Positions 8,626-16,881 of a stretch of DNA of 64,000 bases are shown piece by piece; position 1 is the first letter of the stretch, and every line of letters starts with the position of its first letter. Origin of the DNA: Thermoplasmata archaeon. GTDB lineage: Archaea > Thermoplasmatota > Thermoplasmata > Lutacidiplasmatales > UBA184. Under the pieces are notes generated by a model, which searched no databases, was not told the DNA's origin, and was given only the letters and a program-made list of their open reading frames with translations. Where the stretch lies: NCBI GenBank assembly GCA_021817245.1, contig JAKAVQ010000003.1:1-64000 (forward strand). The letters run 5' to 3'. The position numbers and the translations under genes were made by a program.

Positions 8626-9947
8626 CGTCCCGACCCTGGAGCGAGTCCCTGCGGGGACCCGCCGGCGCGCTCGGCACGGAGCACGCCCCGGCCTACCTCC
8701 CGATCGACCGCGCGTTCGCTCTGGTCAACGACTACGGGACCGGTCGTGCGCTCCTCTGGAGGGGTCCCGCGCCCGCGGAGGCGAACGAAGTCGCTACCCT
8801 CTGGCGACGCGCGGCCGAGGCTCCGCGGCCGCACCGCGTCGCGCCAGAGGAAGTGGTCGAGGGGTACGGGGTCTTCACGTTCCCGTACGGACCGATTTCG
8901 ATGGGGGTCCCTGAGAGCGGACGGTTCGACGTCCGGACCTACGGGGAGCGGATTCTCACCCTCGGACCGGTGGCGGGGTTCAAGTCGCGTCGGATCCTGG
9001 GCGCCCTTCCGGGGCTTACGCCGGAGGACGCCCTCCTGCGCGTGGAGCGGCTCGCCGGTAACTTCTCGGCCGCCCACGCGGCGGCGTTCCTCGCGGCGGT
9101 CGAGAGTGCCGCCGCGATCGAGGTCGCCCGCACCGAGCTGTGGACCCGCGCGCTCGCTCAGGAGCTCGAGCGGATTTACAACCACCTCCACCAGATCGCC
9201 CGCGTCGCGGAGGCGGCCAGCCAGAACGTTGGCCTGGCCCAAACCCATGCGCTCGCCGAGGAGATGCTCCGCATCGAAGGGAGGACCTTCGGGCATCGAT
9301 GGCTGTTCGGCGCCCTCGCTCCGGGAGCTCCGACCCGCCGTCTCGATCCGGAAGGGAGGAGATGGCTTGGGCGCGCCCTCCGGGAGCTCTCGGGCCGGTT
9401 CGAGGTGCTCCTCGAGTTGTTCCTCGGGTCCCGCACGTTCGTCGACCGTCTCCAGACGACCGGCGTCGTCTCCCGCGAGCGGGCGGTGCGATGGGGGGCG
9501 GTCGGGCCGGTCCTGAGAGCCACCGGCGTGGCCTGGGACGACCGGCTGCGCGCCCCATCGGTCCCGTACACCGACCTCTTCCTCGAGCTTCCGCGTGAGG
9601 ATGGGGGTGACGCCCTCGCCCGGATCCTGGTGCGCGCGCACGAGGTCCGCTCGAGCGCGCTCCTTTTGGAACAGCTCCTCGACCGCTGGCCCGGCGACGC
9701 GATGGCCCGGGAGGCGCCCGCGCCTCCGGTCGGCCCGGGCCGGGGCCTCGGTCGGGTCGAAAGCCCGAGCGGGGACCTCGTGTACGAGGTTCGGCTCACG
9801 AACGGGCGTATCGCGAGCGTCGGGATGCGCTCGGCGAGCCACGCGAACTGGCCGGTCTTCGCCGAGAGCCTGCGCCACGCGGTGTTCACGGACTTCCACT
9901 TCGCCTGGGAGAGCTTCGGGCTCGTCTTTGCGGAGACCGACGCCTGA
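8622..9947 (+). CDS. hyfG: Hydrogenase/complex I large-subunit homologue (HyfG/NuoCD type) lacking all NiFe cysteines
   Basis: A 441-aa protein aligned by eye with HycE/HyfG: VFTFPYGPISMGVPESGRF, then FKSRRILGALPG, ERIYNHLHQI and AEEMLRIEGRTFGHRWLFG. Active group 4 hydrogenases have RxCGxC after the VER helix and DPCxxC at the C-terminus to bind NiFe. Here the first site reads VERLAGNFSAAHAAAF and the C-terminus reads HFAWESFGLVFAE. The whole protein has no cysteine. It therefore cannot be a hydrogenase and resembles the Ehr (energy-converting hydrogenase related) group or NuoD. It overlaps the previous stop by ATGA. Confidence 0.9.
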   Translation: MTSRPWSESLRGPAGALGTEHAPAYLPIDRAFALVNDYGTGRALLWRGPAPAEANEVATLWRRAAEAPRPHRVAPEEVVEGYGVFTFPYGPISMGVPESGRFDVRTYGERILTLGPVAGFKSRRILGALPGLTPEDALLRVERLAGNFSAAHAAAFLAAVESAAAIEVARTELWTRALAQELERIYNHLHQIARVAEAASQNVGLAQTHALAEEMLRIEGRTFGHRWLFGALAPGAPTRRLDPEGRRWLGRALRELSGRFEVLLELFLGSRTFVDRLQTTGVVSRERAVRWGAVGPVLRATGVAWDDRLRAPSVPYTDLFLELPREDGGDALARILVRAHEVRSSALLLEQLLDRWPGDAMAREAPAPPVGPGRGLGRVESPSGDLVYEVRLTNGRIASVGMRSASHANWPVFAESLRHAVFTDFHFAWESFGLVFAETDA

Positions 9948-9957
9948 GGAGGGGCGA

Positions 9958-10716
9958 GTGTCGAGCTGGGTGGGGCAGGCGATCCGACGTGGCCGGCTCA
10001 CGACCCGGTACCCGGCGGAGCCGGCGACCGAGCTTGAGCTGCCGATGCTCGCCCGGGCGCCCCGACCCCCGGCCGTCGTGCCGGATCGGCTCGGGGCGAT
10101 CGCCGCGTGCCCCGTCGCGGCGCTCTCGGCGGCCGGTGGGAGTGGGATCCGCGCGGACGAGGGGCGCTGCATCCGGTGCGCCCGGTGCGCGGCGCACGGG
10201 TTCGACTTCAGCGGTTCGGCCGAGTGCTCCCGGCCGGACCGTGCCGGCCTCCTCGTCCCCCCGGTGCCGAGCGGACCGGGCGCTCGGGCGGTCCCGCTCC
10301 GTCAGCTCGGACGCTCGGTTCACGTCTTCCTGGTCGATGCCGGGAGCTGCAACGCGTGCAATCACGAGGTGCTCGCGCTCACGAACCCGTACTACGACGC
10401 CCAGCGCCTCGGCATCTTCTTCACGAACTCCCCACGCCACGCCGACGTGCTCCTCGTGGTCGGGGTCCCGACAGCCGAGATGACCGAGCCGGTGCGGCGG
10501 GCGTTCGAGGCGCTCCCCTCACCGAAAGCGGTCGTCGCGGTCGGGGTCTGCCCGATCGGCGGGGGGGTCTTCCAAAGCACCCCGGGGCTCGCGGGCTCGC
10601 TCGAGGAGCTCGTGCCGGTCGACGCGTTCGTGCCGGGGTGTCCTCCCGCGCCGGTGAGCGTGCTCGACGCGATCCTCGGGCTCCTGGGTCGGTCCCGGGC
10701 CCGGACGGAGGGGTGA
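9958..10716 (+). CDS. hyfI: NuoB/HyfI-like iron-sulfur subunit with N-terminal ferredoxin-like domain
   Basis: A 252-aa protein. The C-terminal half is NuoB-like and keeps all four expected N2-cluster ligands: the pair in DAGSCNACNHEV, one in GVCPIGGGVF and one in PGCPPAPVSV. The N-terminal half carries AACPVAAL followed by CIRCARC, which together can supply four cysteines for one [4Fe-4S] cluster in the usual ferredoxin order. This looks like a one-cluster remnant of the NuoI/HyfH ferredoxin fused to NuoB, since no separate NuoI gene is in the operon. The start is GTG at 9958, preceded by GAGGAGGGGCGA. Confidence 0.88.
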   Translation: MSSWVGQAIRRGRLTTRYPAEPATELELPMLARAPRPPAVVPDRLGAIAACPVAALSAAGGSGIRADEGRCIRCARCAAHGFDFSGSAECSRPDRAGLLVPPVPSGPGARAVPLRQLGRSVHVFLVDAGSCNACNHEVLALTNPYYDAQRLGIFFTNSPRHADVLLVVGVPTAEMTEPVRRAFEALPSPKAVVAVGVCPIGGGVFQSTPGLAGSLEELVPVDAFVPGCPPAPVSVLDAILGLLGRSRARTEG

Positions 10717-10722
10717 ACCGCC

Positions 10723-12729
10723 GTGGATCTCGCGGGAGTTCTCCTCACGGTCGCCATTGCCAGCTTCTTCGCCGGCGCACCGCTCTCCCTCATCCGCCGC
10801 GACCTCGGCTACCTCACGACGTTCGGGGCCGCGCTCCTCTTCGGGGCGGTCGCGGTCGATGCCCTGCTCTTCGGACCGGTCCGAGGAGCCGCGTGGGGCG
10901 GCCCGCTCGGCGACGTGGAGACGCTCTCGCTGGATGCGCTCTCCGCGTTCTTCGCGCTCGCGACGTCGGTCGTCTGGGCCGCGACATCCGTCTACTCCGT
11001 GTGGTACGACGACCGCCCTTCGCCGGTCCTCGCCGTCACCTACGCGCTCACGCTCGGAGCGATCGCGCTCCTCGTCACCGCGTCGAGCGAGGTGTTGTTC
11101 CTGATCGGCTGGGAGACGATGACGCTCGCCTCCTACGGGATGATCCTCGAGGCCCGGGGCCGGACCGACCGGGTCTACTCGGCGGCGTTCGTCTTCCTCG
11201 CGTTCGGAGAGGCGAGCACGTTGCTCGTCCTTCTCGCCTTCGCGGGCCTCTTCGTCGGCACGGGCTCGCTGGCGTTCGGTCCGACGCTCTCGGGAACCGT
11301 CCTTCCTTCGCTCGTCTTCGTCGCGGGTCTCCTCGGCTTCGGACTCAAGATGGGAACCGCGCCGTTCCACATGAGCGAGTGGCTGCCGATCGCGCACTCC
11401 TCCGCCCCCTCGAACGCCTCCGCGGTCCTCAGCTCGACGCTGACGCTCGCCGGCGCGTACGGCCTGTTCCGGCTCGTGAGCCTCCTGCCGGGCCCTCCGG
11501 ACTGGTGGGGGGCACTGACGCTCGCGATCGGTGCGATCTCGGTCCTCCTCGGGGCGCTCTTTGCCGCCGTCAGCGAGCACTCGAAGGGCCTGCCGGCCTA
11601 CAGCACCATCGAGAACAACGGACTGATCCTGGTCGCGCTCGGGGTCAGCCTGCTGGCCGGGGCGAACCATCTCACGCTCCTCGCAGTCTTCGCGCTCTTC
11701 GCGGCGTTCTACCAGGCGCTCGCGCACGCGCTGGCGAAGACCGTCCTCTTCCTCAGCGCGGGGTACGTCGAGCACCTGACCCGCACCTTCGACCTCTCGT
11801 CGGTCGAGGGCCGGGCGACGGGTCCCGACCGGGCTGCGCTCGTCGGGACGCTGGCTGCGTCGCTGAGCCTCGCCGCCGGCCCTCCCCTCGCGGGCTTCGT
11901 CAGTGAATGGATGGTCCTCGAGGCGCTCTTCCAGTCGTACCGCTTCGGCGAGACTTGGGCGCAGTTCGTCGGGCTGCTCACGGGGGCCGCGGTCGCCCTC
12001 GGCGCCGGCCTCATCACGGTCGCGATGGTCAAGTTCGTCGGGTTTGCCTACCTGTGGAAGCCCCGCTGCGCCCGGGCGCCGTCGGAACGCGGGAGTCTCG
12101 GGCCGGTGGTGGGCGCCGTCGCGTTCGCCGTTCTCACGGTCGGCATCACGGCCCCGTGGATTCTCGTCCTCCTCGCCCCTTCGGTCTCCGTGGTCATGGG
12201 CTCGTCGGTCGCCGCCCCCATCGGTGGTCTCCTCTCCGTCCCGAACGGCTGGTCGATACTTTCGGGGGCGCCGTTCGGGATCCTCTCGCCCCCGATGGTG
12301 CCGATCGCGATCGCGGCGGGAGTGCTGGTCGCGGTCGGCTACGACCGTCTCGGTCGGCACCGGGCGGTCCGGCGAGTGCCGGTCTGGATGGCGGGGAGCG
12401 CCCCGGCCCGGGAAGGGGAAACGTACACCTCGTTCGGCTACTCGACCGGGATCCGCCTCATGATGAGTTCCGCGCTCCGGACCCGCGAGGTCCGGGCGAA
12501 CGCCGGAGCCATCACCACCGTTGGCTTCGAGGCGGTGGAGCCGTACAGTGTAGAGCTCGAGGTCTTCGACGTGTTCAAGTTGTTCTACGACGGGTTGCTG
12601 GTCGTTGGCGAGGGGGTGAGCCGCGTCCTCAAGGAGCGCGTGATGCCGGGGCAGCTTGGCCGGTACCTCGCGTACGTGCTGGTGGCAGTCCTCGTGGTCG
12701 TCGTGTACATCGCGTCGGTCTCGACCTGA
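10723..12729 (+). CDS. hyfB: Large antiporter-like subunit, HyfB type (NuoL family)
   Basis: A 668-aa membrane protein. The helix 5 glutamate lies in FLIGWETMTLASYG, and the helix 7 lysine in GFGLKMGTAPFHMSEWLP, followed by SNASAVLSSTLTLAG. Two further lysine/histidine helices follow (EHSKGLPAYSTIENNG and HALAKTVLFLSAGY). The C-terminal extension (about residues 540-668) has a soluble stretch and one last helix, as in HyfB/NuoL proteins with an amphipathic arm. The GTG at 10723 lies 6 nt after HyfI. It is the last gene of the operon and is followed at once by a hairpin. Confidence 0.92.
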   Translation: MDLAGVLLTVAIASFFAGAPLSLIRRDLGYLTTFGAALLFGAVAVDALLFGPVRGAAWGGPLGDVETLSLDALSAFFALATSVVWAATSVYSVWYDDRPSPVLAVTYALTLGAIALLVTASSEVLFLIGWETMTLASYGMILEARGRTDRVYSAAFVFLAFGEASTLLVLLAFAGLFVGTGSLAFGPTLSGTVLPSLVFVAGLLGFGLKMGTAPFHMSEWLPIAHSSAPSNASAVLSSTLTLAGAYGLFRLVSLLPGPPDWWGALTLAIGAISVLLGALFAAVSEHSKGLPAYSTIENNGLILVALGVSLLAGANHLTLLAVFALFAAFYQALAHALAKTVLFLSAGYVEHLTRTFDLSSVEGRATGPDRAALVGTLAASLSLAAGPPLAGFVSEWMVLEALFQSYRFGETWAQFVGLLTGAAVALGAGLITVAMVKFVGFAYLWKPRCARAPSERGSLGPVVGAVAFAVLTVGITAPWILVLLAPSVSVVMGSSVAAPIGGLLSVPNGWSILSGAPFGILSPPMVPIAIAAGVLVAVGYDRLGRHRAVRRVPVWMAGSAPAREGETYTSFGYSTGIRLMMSSALRTREVRANAGAITTVGFEAVEPYSVELEVFDVFKLFYDGLLVVGEGVSRVLKERVMPGQLGRYLAYVLVAVLVVVVYIASVST

Positions 12730-12730
12730 G

Positions 12731-12755
12731 ACCGACGGCGATCGCCGTCATCGGT
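12731..12755 (+). terminator. Hairpin just after the hyf-like operon
   Basis: ACCGA-CGGC-GATC-GCCG-TCA-TCGGT starts one base after the HyfB stop. The inner GACGGC/GCCGTC arms are perfect and the outer ACCGA/TCGGT arms can extend it. No strong T-run follows, so termination is an inference. Confidence 0.4.
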
Positions 12756-13559
12756 CCGGGCCCGAACGCTTCCGCGACCCGACGCCCGGCGAGCTGCCGC
12801 CCCGATCGAGTGCCACCGGCAAAAGGAGCGCCGCGGACCGGGCGTCAGGGGCGCCGACTCCGAGAACTCGGGCGGAGCGCTGTGGAACGCCCGAGGGCGC
12901 CGACCAGGGTCGAGCTCACCAATCTCGTGACTCCGGGCAGGCCGTGACACCGGCCGGACGCTCGCCCGACCCTGTCTCGCCCTACGGTGCGGCCGATCCG
13001 GCTCGATTCGGCCACGTCGAGCAGGGGGATCCGACACTGCCGACCCGGACCGCGAGGACGGCGAAGACGACCGTCGGGGTGAGGAGAAAGGGCAGGTCGA
13101 CCGGGACGATCCGGAGGCAGCATCCGGGCTCGAGGCCTGCCCGGAGGAAGTGATCGGAGAGGGGGCCGACCCGAGGCGACCCTCCTGTGAAGACGAGGCT
13201 GGAGCGCCGGCACGCTCCGATCGGCCAAGCGGTTGCGACGGCAAGGGGCGTTCGGTCACGGCCGTCGTCGTGTAGCCCACGGGCCTACTGCGGTGGCGGT
13301 CGGCGCGCCGACCCGCCGCGCTCTCGAGCAGAACGGGACGGCGCGCTCGGCGAAGATCGCGTCCCCCCGATCGCCTCGATGACGAGGGAGGAGGCCCGAG
13401 GTCGAGCGCCAAGGATAATGGCAGGGTCGGAAAGAGCATCTCTCGTCGCTCCGGTCGGTAGGGAGGCGGATGATCAGGATCGCTCGGACCTTCCTGGGCA
13501 CCGGCTCCCGGCCCGCGGAGGTGGAGGAATCTCCGGCGCGAACGGGGAGGCCTTCCCCC
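12756..13559. other. About 800 bp without a convincing gene
   Basis: No frame on either strand reads as an intact protein, and I recognise no structural RNA. On the minus strand, the stop-to-stop frame 12982-13284 has normal codon use in part and contains VPVDLPFLLTPTVVFAVLA. This resembles the middle of MobA/CobY-type nucleotidyltransferases but has no start codon in a sensible place. An upstream piece in the same frame (ending at the stop 13285-13287) reads DPAIILGARPRASSLVIEAIGG. The region may be a decayed gene, but this is weak. Confidence 0.4.
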
Positions 13560-14042
13560 TTACGGCACGACTGTCACCGGGACGGTCGAGCCGACCACGA
13601 CCCGGCCCGAGACCGAGCCGAGGAGCAGCCGCTCGGCACGGCCCAGACCCCGGGTGCCCACGAAGATCGCCGTCGCGCCAACCTCCTGGGCGACCCGGAG
13701 GAGAACCTCGGCGGCCGGTCCTTCCCGGCTCAGTGCCTCCGCCTTGATCCCTTGCGCACCGGCCTCGGCGGCGAGCCGCTCCAGCGTGTGGGCGACCGCG
13801 CGGGCCGGGAAGCCCGCCTCCTCTTCCGTCAGGGGTTCAGCCAGCCGACGGTCCCGCTCAGTGGCGTGGACGAGCCAGACCCGCGAACGAAGCTCCCGGG
13901 CCATTTCGAGCGCGAGCCGTGCCGCGCGCATCGAGGCCGGGGAGGCGTCGAACCCGACCACGACCCGCTCGAGGGCCGCCCGCGGAGGGCCCAGCGGCTC
14001 GGCGGGAGCCCGTAGCGCCAAAGCATCGCCCGGGGTGCTCAC
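13560..14042 (-). CDS. Universal stress protein (UspA family)
   Basis: A 160-aa protein with a single Usp domain. The first beta strand is RVVVGFDASPASMRAARLALEMA. The nucleotide-binding signature G-2x-G-9x-G-S is seen in GTRGLGRAERLLLGSVSG near the C-terminus, so it is probably an ATP-binding type. Such proteins are induced by starvation or stress; their mechanisms vary. The ATG overlaps the stop of the upstream gene by four bases (14039-14042), so the two are co-transcribed. Confidence 0.92.
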   Translation of the reverse strand: MSTPGDALALRAPAEPLGPPRAALERVVVGFDASPASMRAARLALEMARELRSRVWLVHATERDRRLAEPLTEEEAGFPARAVAHTLERLAAEAGAQGIKAEALSREGPAAEVLLRVAQEVGATAIFVGTRGLGRAERLLLGSVSGRVVVGSTVPVTVVP

Positions 14043-14575
14043 GGCGCGCTCCTTCCGTGGGGCAGGTACCGTTCGGCGGCACGGTCGGCGTCAGGGTCCG
14101 GAGGAAGATCGGGCCCCTCCTCCGTCCCAGAACGGGTCCGCACCATCGACTCGAGCGCCTTGACCCGGCGGGTCAGCGCCTGATTCTCCCGGAAGTACCC
14201 GGCGGCCTCGAAGTGGACCCGCGCCCGGTCGCTCGCGCAGGCGCTCAGGGCCCGGGCGAGCTCGGCGACCCGCTGCCGGGGCTCCGTAGCCGGGCGTCCC
14301 CGGCTGGGTGGGCCCGGTGGGGGGACCATAGGGAGCACGGAACGGAGCCAGACTTCGAACCCCATCCATCCGAGCTCGTCGAGGTCGATCCAGGGACGCA
14401 GGAGCTCGGCGATCGACCGGGGGAATCCCGGGGCCTCTTCGGCGCGGGGCTCGGTCGGTCCTCGTTCCTCCCTCCGATCCTCGCCTTCCAACCCCCGGGA
14501 CATCGGTTCCTCCCAGGGGTCATTGGCAGCGCGTGCGGTTCCCGTACCGGTAGCCCGGACGGAGGCTGACCCCAC
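14039..14575 (-). CDS. Unknown acidic/helical protein upstream of Usp
   Basis: A 178-aa protein that I do not recognise. It has a conserved-looking hydrophobic patch IAELLRPWIDLDELGWMGFEVWLRSVLPM, a proline-rich linker and a C-terminal helix (FRENQALTRRVKALESM) that could form a coiled coil. It is loosely reminiscent of PhaE-type polyhydroxyalkanoate synthase partners, but no PhaC is present and I do not claim this. There are two start candidates. GTG at 14575 has a TATA box 27 nt upstream and would be leaderless. ATG at 14503 has GGGAGGAAC about 8 nt upstream. I keep the longer form. Confidence 0.6.
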   Translation of the reverse strand: MGSASVRATGTGTARAANDPWEEPMSRGLEGEDRREERGPTEPRAEEAPGFPRSIAELLRPWIDLDELGWMGFEVWLRSVLPMVPPPGPPSRGRPATEPRQRVAELARALSACASDRARVHFEAAGYFRENQALTRRVKALESMVRTRSGTEEGPDLPPDPDADRAAERYLPHGRSAP

Positions 14576-14599
14576 AGCCGGCCCGCGGAGCGCGGCCGC

Positions 14600-14607
14600 G
14601 TATATGG
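14600..14607 (-). promoter_or_regulatory. TATA box of the unknown-Usp pair
   Basis: CATATAC on the minus strand is centred about 28 nt before the GTG at 14575, in a very G+C-rich context. Confidence 0.5.
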
Positions 14608-14644
14608 GCCGTTCCCTCGGCCGGGCGAGGGGTCGAGGGACGGC

Positions 14645-14950
14645 CTAGCGGAAGTAGCCCGGGCTCTGGGTCGCCTCGGCCCGCTTCTCTTCCTCGGGCT
14701 TCGCCGCCTCGAGGATGTCGATCGTGAGGATCGCCGGGGTCGGCACGAGGCGGATCCGTCCCTTCGGCTCTCCCTCGGAGCCGTCGAGCTCGATCGCGAG
14801 CGCGTTGTCGCCCCCGATCGAGACCAGACCGCGGAAGAAGCCGCTCGAGACGATCGCCTGGTCGTCCGGTCCGGCCGAGCGCAGCCGGACGTGCGAGCCC
14901 GGAGTGAACGCGACCGGCGGGCGCTTCGCGGAGGAGTTCGTCGCGCTCAT
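14645..14950 (-). CDS. Small conserved-looking protein, probable beta-barrel
   Basis: A 101-aa protein with a central region rich in alternating hydrophobics (HVRLRSAGPDD, GFFRGLVSIGG, NALAIELDG, KGRIRLVPTPAI) that suggests a small SH3- or OB-like barrel. A charged C-terminal tail follows. No family is recognised. Its ATG overlaps the stop of the winged-helix regulator by four bases (14947-14950), so the two are translated together and may act together in gene control. Confidence 0.7.
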   Translation of the reverse strand: MSATNSSAKRPPVAFTPGSHVRLRSAGPDDQAIVSSGFFRGLVSIGGDNALAIELDGSEGEPKGRIRLVPTPAILTIDILEAAKPEEEKRAEATQSPGYFR

Positions 14951-15465
14951 CGCGCCGCCCCCCGCTCCCGGCTCGGTCGCACCGTGATCGTCGGTTTCGG
15001 CGTCGGCTCGCTCGCCCGCTTCTCGATCAATCCCTGCAAGTGATTCACCGTCTCCCGGTACCGGCGGAGGGCGTTCTGAGCATTGGCCTCCGTGAAGTCC
15101 CACGCGCGGGCGAAGTTGCCGTAGCGCAGTCGGTAGCCCTTGCGTCCCTTCCCATCCGCCGAACCCCCCACCTCTTCCAAGAGATCGAGGGCTTTGAGTT
15201 TGTTGATGTGCCGGTAGACCGTCGGTTTCGAGGTCTTGAGGACCGCCGTGAGCTCGTCGATGTACCACGGCCGCGCGGCGTCGCGCAGGAGGCAGTCGTG
15301 GACCAGGCGGTACGCGAGGCTCTGCGCGACCGGTCCCTCGGAGCCACGGCCCTCGTCGCCCTCGGGGAGGTAGCCGATCATCCGCAGGAACTCCCGCAGT
15401 ACCTCGTCGAGGTCGGAGATCGGGGTGAGCGGTGTCGAGTAACGCAACGCGAGTTCGAATGGCAT
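14947..15465 (-). CDS. Winged-helix transcriptional regulator
   Basis: A 172-aa protein. The DNA-binding unit is clear at about residues 66-105: YIDELTAVLKTSKPTVYRHINKLKALDLLEE is the helix-turn-helix, followed by a wing with KGRKGYRLR. The N-terminal 60 residues form a separate helical part. The C-terminal helix (NAQNALRRYRETVNHLQGLIEK) could dimerise. The effector is unknown. A strong AT-rich promoter lies directly upstream and the molybdenum hydroxylase operon diverges from the same 100-nt spacer, so control of that operon is plausible but unproven. Confidence 0.85.
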   Translation of the reverse strand: MPFELALRYSTPLTPISDLDEVLREFLRMIGYLPEGDEGRGSEGPVAQSLAYRLVHDCLLRDAARPWYIDELTAVLKTSKPTVYRHINKLKALDLLEEVGGSADGKGRKGYRLRYGNFARAWDFTEANAQNALRRYRETVNHLQGLIEKRASEPTPKPTITVRPSRERGAAR

Positions 15466-15493
15466 GCCGGCCCGTTGCCAAAACTGCTCCTCG

Positions 15494-15503
15494 GATAAAA
15501 AAG
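15494..15503 (-). promoter_or_regulatory. A/T-rich promoter element of the winged-helix gene
   Basis: CTTTTTTATC on the minus strand is about 33 nt before the ATG at 15465. It is the most A/T-rich stretch for kilobases. On the plus strand a weaker CGCTAAGC (15533-15540) lies about 30 nt before the start at 15566. Confidence 0.55.
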
Positions 15504-15565
15504 CGGTCGGCGTTCCCCCCGCGGCCGCGAAACGCTAAGCCTCGACGGCGCGCTGGCCCGGGCCG

Positions 15566-16408
15566 ATGCCGGAGTTCGAGCTCGTCACGCCCGCGACCCC
15601 CGACGAGGCGATCGCCACCCTGCGCGCCTCCGCTCCCGGCGACGTCGCCGTCCTCGCCGGCGGCACGGACCTGGCGGGCGACCTCGACCAGGGCCGGGTC
15701 GCGCCCCGGCGGGTCCTCTCCCTTCGGCGCCTTCCCTGGCGCACCCTCGACTGGAACGGAGAGTCCCTCACGATCGGGAGCACGCTCCCCCTGAGGACCC
15801 TCGAGCTCGACGCCGACCTCGCGCGCCGCCTCCCCGGCCTCTACGCCGCGGTCCGCGCGGTCGGATCGGTCACGGTCCGCCACCGCGCCACGATCGGGGG
15901 GAACCTCGGCCGGGCCGCACCCGCGAGCGACCTCGTCCCGATGCTGCTCGCCCTCGACGCCGAGGTGGAACTGCTCGGCCCCGACGGACTCCGGACGATC
16001 ACGGTGGACCGGCTCGTCCGGGCGTCGCGCGAGACCGCCCTCGGTCCGGCCGAGCTCATCCGGGCCGTGCGGATCCCTGAGGCGCGTCCGAGCGCCTACC
16101 TCTGGCAGCGGGTGCGGCCGTTCCACGACATCTCCCACATGGCGGTCGCGGTGGCGTTCTCCCCCTCGCGCCGCTCCTGGCGGGTCGCGGTCGCGGGCTT
16201 TCCTCCCCGACCTTTGCTCGTCCCGGAGGCGGAGTCCGCGCTCGCCGGGACGCGGCCGGACTTGGTATCGGTGGAGCGCGCCGCGGAGGCGGTCGGCCGG
16301 CACGCCCCGATCGTCGCCGACCGCCGAGCTTCCGAGGAGTACCGGCGCCGGCTGGTGCGTCCGCTCCTGCGGCGTGCGGTCGCGGCGGCCGGGGGAGGGG
16401 GAGCTTGA
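15566..16408 (+). CDS. Molybdenum hydroxylase FAD-binding medium subunit (CoxM/CutM type)
   Basis: A 280-aa protein of the FAD-binding subunit family of CO/xanthine/aldehyde dehydrogenases. The two flavin signatures are present: VLAGGTDLAGD near residues 30-40 and ATIGGNLGRAAPASDL near 110. It would pass electrons from the FeS subunit to an acceptor through FAD. It is slightly shorter than most family members. It is first in a three-gene operon M-S-L and overlaps the next start through TTGA. Confidence 0.93.
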   Translation: MPEFELVTPATPDEAIATLRASAPGDVAVLAGGTDLAGDLDQGRVAPRRVLSLRRLPWRTLDWNGESLTIGSTLPLRTLELDADLARRLPGLYAAVRAVGSVTVRHRATIGGNLGRAAPASDLVPMLLALDAEVELLGPDGLRTITVDRLVRASRETALGPAELIRAVRIPEARPSAYLWQRVRPFHDISHMAVAVAFSPSRRSWRVAVAGFPPRPLLVPEAESALAGTRPDLVSVERAAEAVGRHAPIVADRRASEEYRRRLVRPLLRRAVAAAGGGGA

Positions 16409-16881
16409 CCGCGGGCCCCCTCTCGCTGACGGTGAACGGGCGCTCCCGGCGGCTCGAGGCGGTACCGTATTCCGAGCGACTTCTCGACACGCTGCGCCTC
16501 CGCCTCGGGCTCAAGGGGACGAAGGAGGGATGCCGATCGGGCGGCTGCGGCGCGTGCTCCGTGCTCGTCGACGATCGCAGCACGCTCTCCTGTCTCACGC
16601 TCGCCCACGAGGTGGAGGGAAGCTCGGTGACCACGATCGAGGGCGTCGCCGAGGATCCGGTGGGAGCCCGGGTGCGCGACGCGTTCGAGGCCGCCGGTGC
16701 GGTCCAGTGCGGCTACTGCACGCCCGGGTTCGTGATGGCGCTCACCGGCCTTCTGAAGGAGGAAGGGCGGTCCCGTCCATTCTCCGAGCTCCTCGAGGAC
16801 CTCGGAGGGAACCTCTGCCGGTGCACGGGGTACGCGGCGATCGTCCGCGCGGCGGCCGCATTGAGGGAGGGGGACGAGTGA
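16405..16881 (+). CDS. Molybdenum hydroxylase 2Fe-2S small subunit (CoxS type)
   Basis: A 158-aa protein with the two [2Fe-2S] domains of the family. The plant-ferredoxin-like N-terminal cluster is bound by CRSGGCGACSV plus a later SCLT cysteine. The C-terminal helical cluster is bound by QCGYCTPGF and NLCRCTGY. It transfers electrons from the molybdopterin site to FAD. The probable start is TTG at 16405 overlapping the previous TGA, because the domain begins within a few residues. The next gene begins with GTG overlapping this stop. Confidence 0.95.
   Translation: MTAGPLSLTVNGRSRRLEAVPYSERLLDTLRLRLGLKGTKEGCRSGGCGACSVLVDDRSTLSCLTLAHEVEGSSVTTIEGVAEDPVGARVRDAFEAAGAVQCGYCTPGFVMALTGLLKEEGRSRPFSELLEDLGGNLCRCTGYAAIVRAAAALREGDE

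Noticed and set aside
5585-12729. Calling the operon a true group 4 [NiFe] hydrogenase
   Set aside because: The large subunit lacks every NiFe ligand and has no cysteine at all.
12845-13228. A 127-aa minus-strand ORF in the gene-poor region
   Set aside because: Its sequence is arginine/proline-rich; another frame of the same strand has the better codon pattern.
14039-14575. PhaE-type polyhydroxyalkanoate synthase subunit
   Set aside because: The similarity is limited to a helical C-terminus, and no PhaC gene is next to it.
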